A DNA stretch of 64,000 bases from Nocardioides rubriscoriae (GTDB taxonomy: Bacteria > Actinomycetota > Actinomycetes > Propionibacteriales > Nocardioidaceae). The DNA is taken from the NCBI RefSeq assembly GCF_008087085.1, contig NZ_VIYJ01000009.1, positions 1 through 64,000 of the forward strand, given 5' to 3'. The notes under the pieces are model-generated. The model did no database searches. It was not told the DNA's origin and worked only from the letters and a program-made list of their open reading frames with translations. The translations under genes were made by a program, and so were the position numbers. Positions 52,562 to 59,866 of the stretch are shown piece after piece. Within the stretch, counting starts at the first letter, position 1, and every line of letters begins with the position of its first letter.

Positions 52562-53377
52562 ATGGACAACGTGCTCATCGCGCTCGGCGCCTCCCTGCTG
52601 ACCGTGGTCGTCGGCATGACCGTCACCGCGATCCGGATCCGCCAGCTCGACAAGGCGGCCGTGGTCGACGTGACCTGGGGCGCCGGGTTCGTGCTGGTCG
52701 CCGTGGTCTCGGCGGTGATCGCCACCACGCGCGACGACGGCGATGTCCTGCACGCGTGGCTGCTGGTCGTGCTCGTCGCGGTGTGGGGCGGGCGGCTCGC
52801 GTGGCACGTGCGCAGCCGCGCGCTCGGGGACCACGCCGGCAAGGAGGACCCCCGCTACGCCGAGATGCTCGGGGGCTCGGTCTCCGAGGTCGGGATCGGC
52901 ACCGTCGTACGACGCGTGCTGCTGGTGCAGGGCGTCGTGCAGTGGTTCATCGCCATCCCCGTGGCCGTCGGTACCTTCTTCATGGTCGAGATCTGGCCGG
53001 TGGTGCTCGCCGGGGTGGTGGTGTGGGGCATCGGCATGTTCTTCGAGACCGTCGGCGACCGCCAGCTCGCGGCGTACAAGAAGATCCCGAAGGACCAGCG
53101 GCCGCAGGTCATGGAGACCGGGCTGTGGGCCTGGACCCGCCACCCCAACTACTTCGGCGACGCCACCGTGTGGTGGGGGCTGTGGCTGGTCGGGGGGCTC
53201 GGGTCGGGGTGGGTCATCGGGCTCGCGACGGTGCTGTCGCCGTTGGCGATGACGTACTTCATCCGCAACGTCACCGGGGCCAAGCTGCTGGAGAAGACGA
53301 TGATGCAGCGCCCCGGCTTCCCCGAGTACGCCGAGCGGGTGCCGCTGTTCTTCCCCCGGCCGCCGCGACGCGCCTGA
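52562..53377 (+). CDS. DUF1295 membrane protein (steroid-reductase-like fold)
   Basis: A 271-aa integral membrane protein with about six or seven helices. It belongs to DUF1295, related to 3-oxo-5-alpha-steroid 4-dehydrogenases and ICMT-type enzymes. Signatures are VDVTWGAGFV, VWGGRLAWHVRSRA, ETVGDRQLAAYK, TGLWAWTRHPNYFGD and TKLLEKTMMQR-like AKLLEKTMMQRPGFPEYAERVPLF. In mycobacteria the DUF1295 gene adjoins sigK and ufaA1, so it is probably part of the same acyl-lipid modification path. CAGGAT lies 6 nt before the ATG. Confidence 0.85.
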   Translation: MDNVLIALGASLLTVVVGMTVTAIRIRQLDKAAVVDVTWGAGFVLVAVVSAVIATTRDDGDVLHAWLLVVLVAVWGGRLAWHVRSRALGDHAGKEDPRYAEMLGGSVSEVGIGTVVRRVLLVQGVVQWFIAIPVAVGTFFMVEIWPVVLAGVVVWGIGMFFETVGDRQLAAYKKIPKDQRPQVMETGLWAWTRHPNYFGDATVWWGLWLVGGLGSGWVIGLATVLSPLAMTYFIRNVTGAKLLEKTMMQRPGFPEYAERVPLFFPRPPRRA

Positions 53378-53396
53378 CCGCCGCCCCGAACGCACA

Positions 53397-53520
53397 GAGG
53401 CGAGGGGAGGGACGACCGGCCCGAGCCGGTGTCGCTCCCTGGGCCCGGTTGCGCCTCCGGGACCAGGGACTGCGGGTGGTCCGACCGCCGCGGGGTGCGG
53501 GGCGGATCCTCCCTCCCTTG
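53397..53520 (+). other. Candidate structured RNA / leader
   Basis: In the 263-bp gap between DUF1295 and the phosphatase gene several stems nest in order. GAGGCG (53397-53402) pairs with CGCCTC (53452-53457) around a long hairpin: AGGGA/TCCCT and ACCGGC/GCCGGT (53408-53440). Next come GGACCA/TGGTCC (53460-53482) and CCGCC/GGCGG (53485-53505). I match it to no known riboswitch. There is no U-tract. High GC makes chance pairing common. Confidence 0.35.
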
Positions 53521-53628
53521 GGCGACTCTCCCCAGTGCCGCCGTGCCCCCAGGGTAAAGAAACCGGTCGGTCGGGCACCAGCGCCCGGCTGGGCTGGTCC
53601 GAAGTGACTAGGGACGGTCCGGGTCTTC

Positions 53629-53634
53629 TAGGGT
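53629..53634 (+). promoter_or_regulatory. Leaderless-type -10 element
   Basis: TAGGGT, 6 nt before GTG 53641 of the phosphatase gene. It implies that the upstream structured region is not part of this gene's mRNA. Confidence 0.5.
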
Positions 53635-53640
53635 GATGCC

Positions 53641-54426
53641 GTGCACGTCGACGACGAGTGGGGCGACGAGATCACCCGTCTGGCCTCGGCCGACAACTTC
53701 CGCGACGTGGCCGGACCGGGCTACACGACGGCGTCCGGCTCGCCGCTGCGACCCGGGGTCCTGTGGCGCTCCAACGAGCTGCAGCTGATCGACGAGGACG
53801 CCGCCCTGCTCGCCTCCCTGGGCATCGGCGCGGTCTTCGACCTGCGCGGCAGCCAGGAGGTCGAGGCGCACCCCGACGTCGAGGTGCCCGGCGCGACCTG
53901 GCACCACGTCGAGGTCGGCGGCATCCCGCCGGGCGCGGGTGCCGCGCTGCCCGATGCTGCTGCGGCCGTCGACGCCATGCTCGACGTCTACCGCCGCTTC
54001 GTCACCGACCCCGGTGCCCGCCGCTCCTTCAGCACCCTGCTGGCCGCGCTCGCGACCTCGTCGGTGCCGCAGCTCTTCCACTGCACCGCGGGCAAGGACC
54101 GCACCGGCTGGGCCGCCGCGCTCGTGCTCCACGTCGCCGGCGTGGCCGACGACGTCGTCGAGGCCGACTACCTGCTGACCAACGAGCGCTCGGCCGACAC
54201 CCGTGCGAAGTACCTCGGCCTGGTCGCCGAGCACCTCGGCGCCGACCGGGTGCCGACGTTCGAGCCGACCATGGTCGCCGACCTCGCCTACCTGCGCGCC
54301 GCGGTGGCGCAGGCGGAGACGTCGTACGGCTCGCTGGGGGGCTACCTGCGCGACGGGCTGGGCTTGGGCGACGACGTCCTCGCCGCGCTGCGCGCGCGCC
54401 TGGTCGTCGACCCAGGACCGGGCTAG
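53641..54426 (+). CDS. PtpB-like tyrosine/lipid phosphatase
   Basis: A 261-aa phosphatase of the tyrosine phosphatase family 3 (PtpB/triple-specificity type). N-terminal NFRDVAGPGYTT and GVLWRSNELQLI, then GIGAVFDLRGSQEVEAHPDV, and the P-loop HCTAGKDRTG with C148, K152, D153 and R154. The Lys-Asp in the loop is typical of enzymes that also act on phosphoinositides. No signal peptide, so it is cytosolic unless secreted by another route. GTG start with leaderless geometry. Converges with the yihY-like gene with 4 bp overlap. Confidence 0.87.
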   Translation: MHVDDEWGDEITRLASADNFRDVAGPGYTTASGSPLRPGVLWRSNELQLIDEDAALLASLGIGAVFDLRGSQEVEAHPDVEVPGATWHHVEVGGIPPGAGAALPDAAAAVDAMLDVYRRFVTDPGARRSFSTLLAALATSSVPQLFHCTAGKDRTGWAAALVLHVAGVADDVVEADYLLTNERSADTRAKYLGLVAEHLGADRVPTFEPTMVADLAYLRAAVAQAETSYGSLGGYLRDGLGLGDDVLAALRARLVVDPGPG

Positions 54427-55562
54427 GACGGCTCGCTCAGCCGGTCCAGGTCGGCCGGGTGCCGCACCTCGCCGGGGTGTCGCGTGAGCGGCGCGGTCGG
54501 TGGGGGGCCGGGGTCGGGCACGGGGTCGACCGACCCCCGCAGGTCGGCCTCCTTGCGGTCGGGCTCCAGCACGATCTCGTGGGTGTCGCCGTCGCGGCCG
54601 TCGAAGCGCACGACGACGGTCTCGAAGCCCTTGTGCCGCTGCATCTGGGCGTACATCGCGTAGGCGCGGCGGTCGGCCTCGGTGAGGTCGACGGCGTCGG
54701 TGAACGGCGTGAGCAGCGCTCGCGGCCACAGCCGGCGGGCCAGCACGACGTTGACCTCGATGCCGAGGATGGCCATCACCGAGGCGATGTAGATCAGGCC
54801 GACCAGACCGAGCACGAAGGCGAAGGTCTGGTTGAGCGAGCTCGCCCCGGCCAGGACGCGGGTGACGTAGACGGTGCCGATGTACTGCAGCAGCTGCCAG
54901 AGCACCGCGACGGTCAGGGCGCCCGGCAGCGCCGTACGGACACCGGCGCTGCGTGCCGCCGCGACCCGGAAGAGCACCGTGAGCACGGCGGCCACGACCA
55001 CCACGGTCGCGCCCTGCACCAGCCAGGCCAGCATGCCCACGGGCCGGCCGCCGAGGGCCTCGGTGCTGCGGGCGACGGCGGAGAACACCGAGATCCCGAC
55101 CACCCCGACGCCGGCGAAGATGAGCAGGACCAGGCTGCGCAGCCGGGCCAGGACCGGGTTGGGCCGGCTGTTGCGGGGCACCGCCCACGCGACGGCCATC
55201 AGGTTCTGCAGAGCCTGGCCCAGGCCCACTGCGCCGTAGAGCGCCGCCAGACCACCGACGACCACGGCGCTGGTCGAGCCCTGCAGGCCCTGCGGCCGGC
55301 CGAGCTCGTCACCGACGATCGGGAAGGTCCGCAGCGCGGAGTCGAGCACCTGCTGCTGCAGGTCGGGGTTGCCCTGCAGCAGGAAGCCCAGGATCGACGA
55401 GGCGAGCAGCAGCAGCGGGAAGATCGCGACGAACGCGTAGTAGGTCACCGACGCCGCGAGCACGTTGCCCTGGTCGTCGAAGAACTTGTAGAACACCGCG
55501 ATCGGGAAGCCCAGCACGGTGTGACGCCGCTGCGCGCGGTCGACCACGCCCACGGCACCCAT
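54423..55562 (-). CDS. YihY/BrkB-family membrane protein
   Basis: A 379-aa inner-membrane protein with six hydrophobic segments: DQGNVLAASVTYYAFVAIFPLLLLASS at the N-terminus, GALYGAVGLGQALQNLMAVAW-like, and TVAVLWQLLQYIGTVYVTRVL. It ends in a charged cytoplasmic tail of about 110 residues (ADRRAYAMYAQMQRHKGFETVVVRFDG). The family was once annotated RNase BN, which is wrong for these membrane proteins; function is unknown. ATG 55562. Confidence 0.85.
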   Translation of the reverse strand: MGAVGVVDRAQRRHTVLGFPIAVFYKFFDDQGNVLAASVTYYAFVAIFPLLLLASSILGFLLQGNPDLQQQVLDSALRTFPIVGDELGRPQGLQGSTSAVVVGGLAALYGAVGLGQALQNLMAVAWAVPRNSRPNPVLARLRSLVLLIFAGVGVVGISVFSAVARSTEALGGRPVGMLAWLVQGATVVVVAAVLTVLFRVAAARSAGVRTALPGALTVAVLWQLLQYIGTVYVTRVLAGASSLNQTFAFVLGLVGLIYIASVMAILGIEVNVVLARRLWPRALLTPFTDAVDLTEADRRAYAMYAQMQRHKGFETVVVRFDGRDGDTHEIVLEPDRKEADLRGSVDPVPDPGPPPTAPLTRHPGEVRHPADLDRLSEPS

Positions 55563-55568
55563 GGGGCG

Positions 55569-55574
55569 AGGCTA
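55569..55574 (-). promoter_or_regulatory. Leaderless-type -10 element
   Basis: TAGCCT on the minus strand, 6 nt before the ATG of the yihY-like gene. Confidence 0.4.
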
Positions 55575-55618
55575 CCGACCCGGCCCGCCCCCGGCTCGCC
55601 CCTGGCTCCAGGGCAGCC

Positions 55619-56512
55619 TCACCGCAGGCGCAGCTCGCCCCGCTCGTCGACCTCGAAGAGCACGGGGTCGTCGGGGTCGGGCACGTCGGTGCCGAGGGCC
55701 ACGTCGACCTTGTCGGCCGAGCAGGCGGTCACGTCGAGCACGACCTCGACCGCCTGCGCCGGGGTGAGGTGGCGGCGTACGGCGTCGACGTCGCGGGCCC
55801 GCAGGTCGGCCGGCGTCCAGGTGATCGCGTCGGCGAGCGCGAGCGCGGCCTGCTGCGCGGCGGACAGGTCGCTGTCGCGGTAGTGGTCGACCGCCTCGAA
55901 GGTCGTCTTGTCGGTGCCGGCGGCCAGCGCCGCGACGCTGCGGCGTGACAGGGCGACCCGGCAGCCGTGGTGGCGCGCGACCCGGAGCCGGACCAGCTCG
56001 GTGGTGACCGGGTCGAGCTCGTCGAGCAGGGCGACCTCGCGCCGCAGCTCGTCGCGCACGACCCGGGTGTACGGCGTGCGCTGCGGTGCCGGGTCGTACC
56101 ACGCGTCGGCGCCGAAGAGCGCGTCGAGCGCGGCCCGCAGCCGCGGCAGGGACTCCGAGACCCACGCGGCAAGGGTGGCGTCGACGGCGCCGGCAGCCTG
56201 GGCGACCCCGCCGTGCAGCGCGACCCAGGCGGCGCGCTGGGCGGCGGTGATCGCGCTGACGTCGACGGCGAGCTGCTCGGCGAACACCATCTCGCGGGTC
56301 GGCGGGGGCAGCGGCGCGCTGCGGGGGCCGGTCGGCGGGGGCCGCAGGGGCGGCAGGCCCAGGCCCTCGGCCGTGACGACACGGATCGCGGCCATCTCGG
56401 CCTCGCCGACGGAGTCGGGCCAGGCCGACACCAACCCCGTCAGCGTGACGGCCACCGTGGGGGCGTGCTGCTGCAGCGCGGCAGCACCCCCCACGGTCCA
56501 GGAACCAGGCAT
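55619..56512 (-). CDS. Carboxymuconolactone-decarboxylase-like (AhpD-fold) protein
   Basis: A 297-aa, probably two-lobed AhpD-like protein. The second lobe has ELVRLRVARHHGCRVALSRRS, where AhpD/CMD enzymes usually carry a CxxC redox pair; only the first Cys is kept here. Later blocks AALALADAITWTP and LTPAQAVEVVLDVTACSADK are typical of the family. Peroxidase activity through a Cys pair is therefore unlikely at this site, and the function is unknown. TACCGT (56519-56524) is 6 nt before ATG 56512, so it is likely leaderless and separate from the acyl-CoA operon next to it. Confidence 0.7.
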   Translation of the reverse strand: MPGSWTVGGAAALQQHAPTVAVTLTGLVSAWPDSVGEAEMAAIRVVTAEGLGLPPLRPPPTGPRSAPLPPPTREMVFAEQLAVDVSAITAAQRAAWVALHGGVAQAAGAVDATLAAWVSESLPRLRAALDALFGADAWYDPAPQRTPYTRVVRDELRREVALLDELDPVTTELVRLRVARHHGCRVALSRRSVAALAAGTDKTTFEAVDHYRDSDLSAAQQAALALADAITWTPADLRARDVDAVRRHLTPAQAVEVVLDVTACSADKVDVALGTDVPDPDDPVLFEVDERGELRLR

Positions 56513-56551
56513 GGCCGCACGGTAGCCCCCTGCCGGGTCGGGCGGACCGGC

Positions 56552-57715
56552 TCAGTAGGACTTGGGCAGCCCCAACGAGTGCATGGCCACGAAGTTGAGG
56601 ATCATCTCGCGACTCACCGGCGCGATCCGGCCGACCCGGGTGGCGACCAGGAGGCCGGCCATCCCGTACTCCTGGCTGGCGCCGTATCCGCCGTGGGTGT
56701 GCACGGCCCGGTCGACGGCGTTGCAGGCGGCCTCGGCGGCGGCGTACTTGGCCATGTTGGCGGCCTCGCCGGCGGCCATCTCGTCGCCGGCGTCGTAGAG
56801 GGCGGCGGCCTTCTGGTTCATCAGCGCCGCCATCTCGATCTCGATGTGGCTCTGCGCGAGCGGGTGCTGGATGGCCTGGTGGGAGCCGATGGGGGCGTTG
56901 AAGACCTCGCGCGTCTTGGCGTAGGCGACGGCCTTCTCGAGGGCGAAGCGCGCCAGGCCGAGCGAGAACGCCGCCGCCATGATGCGCTCGGGGTTGAGGC
57001 CCGCGAAGAGCTGGACGAGGCCACCGTTCTCGTCGCCGACCAGCGCGTCGGCCGGCAGCCGGACCTCGTCGATGAAGACCTGGAACTGCTTCTCGGGCGA
57101 GACCATCTCGACCGGGATGTGGTGGTAGGTGAACCCGGGCGCGTCGGTCGGGACGACCATGAGCACCGGCTTGAGCTTGCCGGTCCTCGCGTCCTCGGTG
57201 CGCGCGACGACCATGACGTTCTCGGCCTCGTCGACCCCGGAGATCCAGATCTTCTGACCGCTCAGCACCCACTCGTCGCCGTCGCGGCGCGCGGTGGTCG
57301 TGATGTTGTGGGTGTTGGTGCCGGCGTCGGGCTCGGTGATCGCGAAGGCCATCGTGGCGGTGCCGTCGCACAGCCCGGGCAGCCACTTCTGCTTCTGCGC
57401 CTCGGTGCCGTAGCGGGAGATCACGGTGCCGCAGATCGCCGGGCTGACGACCATCAGCAGCAGCGGGCAGCCCTGCGCGGCGAGCTCCTCGCAGACCGCG
57501 GCGATGTCGCCGATGCCGCCGCCCCCGCCGCCGTACTCCTCGGGGATGTTGATGCCGAGGTAGCCGTTCTTGCCGATCTCGAGCCACAGCTCGGTGGTCT
57601 TCTCGCCGGCGCGGGCCTTCGCGGTGAACCACTCGCGACCGTACTTGCTCGCGAGCTTGGCGACCTGGGCGCGCAGCTCCCGGCGCTCCTCGGTCTCGGT
57701 GAACGTGCTGGTCAT
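56552..57715 (-). CDS. Acyl-CoA dehydrogenase
   Basis: A 387-aa FAD flavoprotein that oxidises acyl-CoA to 2-enoyl-CoA. It shows GYLGINIPEEYGGGGGGIGD, FAITEPDAGTNTHNITTTA, KIWISGVDEAENVMVVART and the C-terminal GGYGASQEYGMAGLLVATRVGRI. The catalytic Glu cannot be placed with certainty. The ATG at 57715 overlaps the biotin carboxylase stop (ATGA), so both belong to one catabolic operon, as with the fadE19-accA1-accD1 leucine cluster of mycobacteria. Confidence 0.88.
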   Translation of the reverse strand: MTSTFTETEERRELRAQVAKLASKYGREWFTAKARAGEKTTELWLEIGKNGYLGINIPEEYGGGGGGIGDIAAVCEELAAQGCPLLLMVVSPAICGTVISRYGTEAQKQKWLPGLCDGTATMAFAITEPDAGTNTHNITTTARRDGDEWVLSGQKIWISGVDEAENVMVVARTEDARTGKLKPVLMVVPTDAPGFTYHHIPVEMVSPEKQFQVFIDEVRLPADALVGDENGGLVQLFAGLNPERIMAAAFSLGLARFALEKAVAYAKTREVFNAPIGSHQAIQHPLAQSHIEIEMAALMNQKAAALYDAGDEMAAGEAANMAKYAAAEAACNAVDRAVHTHGGYGASQEYGMAGLLVATRVGRIAPVSREMILNFVAMHSLGLPKSY

Positions 57716-59622
57716 GGGGCTTCTCCTTCGACGACGGCGAGGACTTCTCCCGAGGCCACCTGGGTCCCGGGCTTGACGTTGATCTCGGTGACGGTGCCGG
57801 CGGCCGGCGCGCTCACCGTGTGCTGCATCTTCATGGCCTCCAGGACCAGGACGGTCGCGCCCTGGCCTACGGCCTGGCCGACCTCGACGTCGACCCGGAC
57901 GACGGTGCCGGGCATCGGTGCGAGCAGGCTGCCGCTGGTGACCGCGTCGGCGGGGTCGGTGAACCGGGGGGTACGCCGCAGCGCCCGGTGGCCACCGGGC
58001 CAGTCGACGTCGACGCTGAGCCCGTCGACGGCCACGTCGTAGGTCGTGCGGACCCCGTCGGCCTCGAGGGTCACCCGGGTGGGGCCCGCCTCGACCACGG
58101 TTGGCCCGTCGACGACGGTGTAGCCGGTGCGGCCGCCGTACCAGGCGACCTCGGTGCCGTCGTCGAACGTGGTGCGCTGGGCCTGGCTGACGACGTTGCG
58201 CCAGGCGACGGGGGTGCCGCGCTGGACGACGCGCCGCGCGCGGTCGGCCTCGGCGAGCGCGATCGTCGCCGCGACCTCGGGGTGGCCGGTCCGCGCCCGC
58301 GCCGGCGACGGCACGTCGAGGAACGCCGTGGTGACGTCGCCGGCGAGGAACCGCGGGTCGCGCAGGACCGCGACGAGCTGCTCGCGGTTGGTGGTCAGGC
58401 CGTGGATGCGGGCCCGGTCGAGGACGCCGGCCAGCGTGCGGGCCGCCGCCTCGCGGGTGGGCGCGTGGGCGATCACCTTGGCGAGCATGGCGTCGTAGTG
58501 GGTCGACACCTCGCTGCCCGAGGCGAACCCGGTGTCGACGCGGATGCCGGTCTCGACCGGGATCTCGAACGTCGTCAGCCGCCCGCTCTGCGGCTGGTAG
58601 CCGGCCTCCGGGTCCTCGGCGTACAGGCGGACCTCGATCGCGTGGCCCTCGGGCTCCGGGTCGTCCGCCTGAGCGTGAGTCGGGGCTCCCGCTGAGGCGG
58701 ACGACTCGGCCACGGCCAGCTGCTCGGCGACGAGGTCGACGCCGTGGACCGCTTCGGTGACGGGGTGCTCGACCTGCAGGCGGGTGTTCATCTCCAGGAA
58801 GTAGAAGCGATCGGCGGCCTGGTCGTAGAGGAACTCCACGGTCCCGGCCCCGAGGTAGCCGATGGCCTCGGCCGCGGCCCGGGCCGCCTCGTGCAGGGCG
58901 CGCCGGGTCGCGTCGGGCAGCCGTGGCGCCGGCGCCTCCTCGACGACCTTCTGGTGGCGACGCTGCAGCGAGCAGTCGCGCTCGCCGTAGACTCGCACCC
59001 CGTCGGGGTGCCCGACGACCTGCACCTCGACGTGGCGCCCGCGCTCGACGTAGGGCTCGACGAAGACGGTGCCGTCGCCGAACGCGGACGCCGCCTCAGC
59101 GGCGGCCCGGTCGATCTCACCGGGCAGGTCGGCGAGGGTGCGGACGATGCGCATGCCGCGACCGCCGCCGCCCGCGCTGGCCTTCACGATCAGGGGCAGG
59201 TCGGCCTGCGTCGGCTCCTCGGGCGCCTCGAGGACCGGGACGCCGGCGGCCGCCATCAGCCGCTTGGCCTCGATCTTGGAGCCCATCGCGTCGATCGCCT
59301 CGGGCTGCGGCCCGACCCAGGTGATCCCGGCGGCGATCACGGCGCGCGCGAAGTCGGCGTTCTCGGACAGGAAGCCGTAGCCCGGGTGGATCGCGTCGGC
59401 ACCGGTACGGCGCGCGGCGTCGATGACGAGGTCGGCGCGCAGGTAGGTGTCGGCCGGCGCGTTGCCGGCCAGGGGGACGGCGAGGTCGGCCTCGGCGACG
59501 TAGGGCAGCCTTGCGTCGGCGTCGGAGTGGATCGCCACGGTCTCGATGCCGAGCGCGCGGCAGGTGCGGAAGACCCGGCTCGCGATCTCGGCGCGGTTGG
59601 CGACCAGCAGGCGGGTGATCAT
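57712..59622 (-). CDS. Acyl-CoA carboxylase alpha subunit (biotin carboxylase + BCCP)
   Basis: A 636-aa protein that carboxylates biotin with ATP and bicarbonate. LLVANRAEIASRVFRTCRALG starts the biotin carboxylase; the ATP-grasp core has KASAGGGGRGMRIV, GERDCSLQRRHQKVVEEAPAP and EMNTRLQVEHPVTEAVHGVDLV. The C-terminal BCCP has the biotinylated K598 in LEAMKMQH. With the beta subunit next door it may carboxylate methylcrotonyl-, geranyl- or another acyl-CoA. A 46-bp palindromic repeat (58660-58705) encodes residues of ESSASAGAPTHAQADD between AVA and the conserved GHAIEVRLYAED. AAGGAA lies 6-7 nt before ATG 59622. Confidence 0.9.
   Translation of the reverse strand: MITRLLVANRAEIASRVFRTCRALGIETVAIHSDADARLPYVAEADLAVPLAGNAPADTYLRADLVIDAARRTGADAIHPGYGFLSENADFARAVIAAGITWVGPQPEAIDAMGSKIEAKRLMAAAGVPVLEAPEEPTQADLPLIVKASAGGGGRGMRIVRTLADLPGEIDRAAAEAASAFGDGTVFVEPYVERGRHVEVQVVGHPDGVRVYGERDCSLQRRHQKVVEEAPAPRLPDATRRALHEAARAAAEAIGYLGAGTVEFLYDQAADRFYFLEMNTRLQVEHPVTEAVHGVDLVAEQLAVAESSASAGAPTHAQADDPEPEGHAIEVRLYAEDPEAGYQPQSGRLTTFEIPVETGIRVDTGFASGSEVSTHYDAMLAKVIAHAPTREAAARTLAGVLDRARIHGLTTNREQLVAVLRDPRFLAGDVTTAFLDVPSPARARTGHPEVAATIALAEADRARRVVQRGTPVAWRNVVSQAQRTTFDDGTEVAWYGGRTGYTVVDGPTVVEAGPTRVTLEADGVRTTYDVAVDGLSVDVDWPGGHRALRRTPRFTDPADAVTSGSLLAPMPGTVVRVDVEVGQAVGQGATVLVLEAMKMQHTVSAPAAGTVTEINVKPGTQVASGEVLAVVEGEAP
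58660..58705. repeat. 46-bp dispersed palindromic element, copy B, in frame inside the biotin carboxylase gene
   Basis: GTCGTCCGCC...GGCGGACGAC ends, same length as copy A (19004-19049) in reverse orientation. Identity is complete in the outer 10 bp and over GAGCGTGAGT, weaker in the centre. It keeps the reading frame of the carboxylase gene. Confidence 0.75.
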
Positions 59623-59634
59623 CGGGGGTTCCTT

Positions 59635-59818
59635 GGTCTCGAGGCTCGCTTCGCTCGCACCTCGACCAGCGGAGGGGCGGCAACGGTGGTTGAGGTGCGA
59701 GGAGCGCTAGCGACGAGCCTCGAAACCCCCGCAGGCACAGGTCGGCTTGAGCCATTCCTGCGGTGGTTTCGACGCGCCCGTTGCGACCTCGTTCCTCGGT
59801 CGCAGGGCTTGCTCAACC
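59635..59818. repeat. Three palindromic GAGG-type repeats between carboxylase genes
   Basis: The 244-bp gap between the two carboxylase subunit genes is filled by imperfect palindromes: 59635-59667 (GGTCTCGAGGCTCGC...CTCGCACCTCGACC), 59688-59727 (GGTTGAGGTGCGAG...CGAGCCTCGAAACC) and 59765-59818 (GGTTTCGACGCG...GCTCAACC). The same GAGGTGCGAG/CGAGCCTCGA arms recur at 61937-62115. No gene is supported in this gap. Confidence 0.7.
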
Positions 59819-59866
59819 TTCGCTCGCGACGAGACCGCTCCTTCGTCGCGTTCTCTGCTCGCTCGG

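Noticed and set aside
53397..53520. Known riboswitch (TPP, cobalamin, FMN, SAM, c-di-AMP)
   Set aside because: None of the conserved core motifs that I know for these classes is visible.
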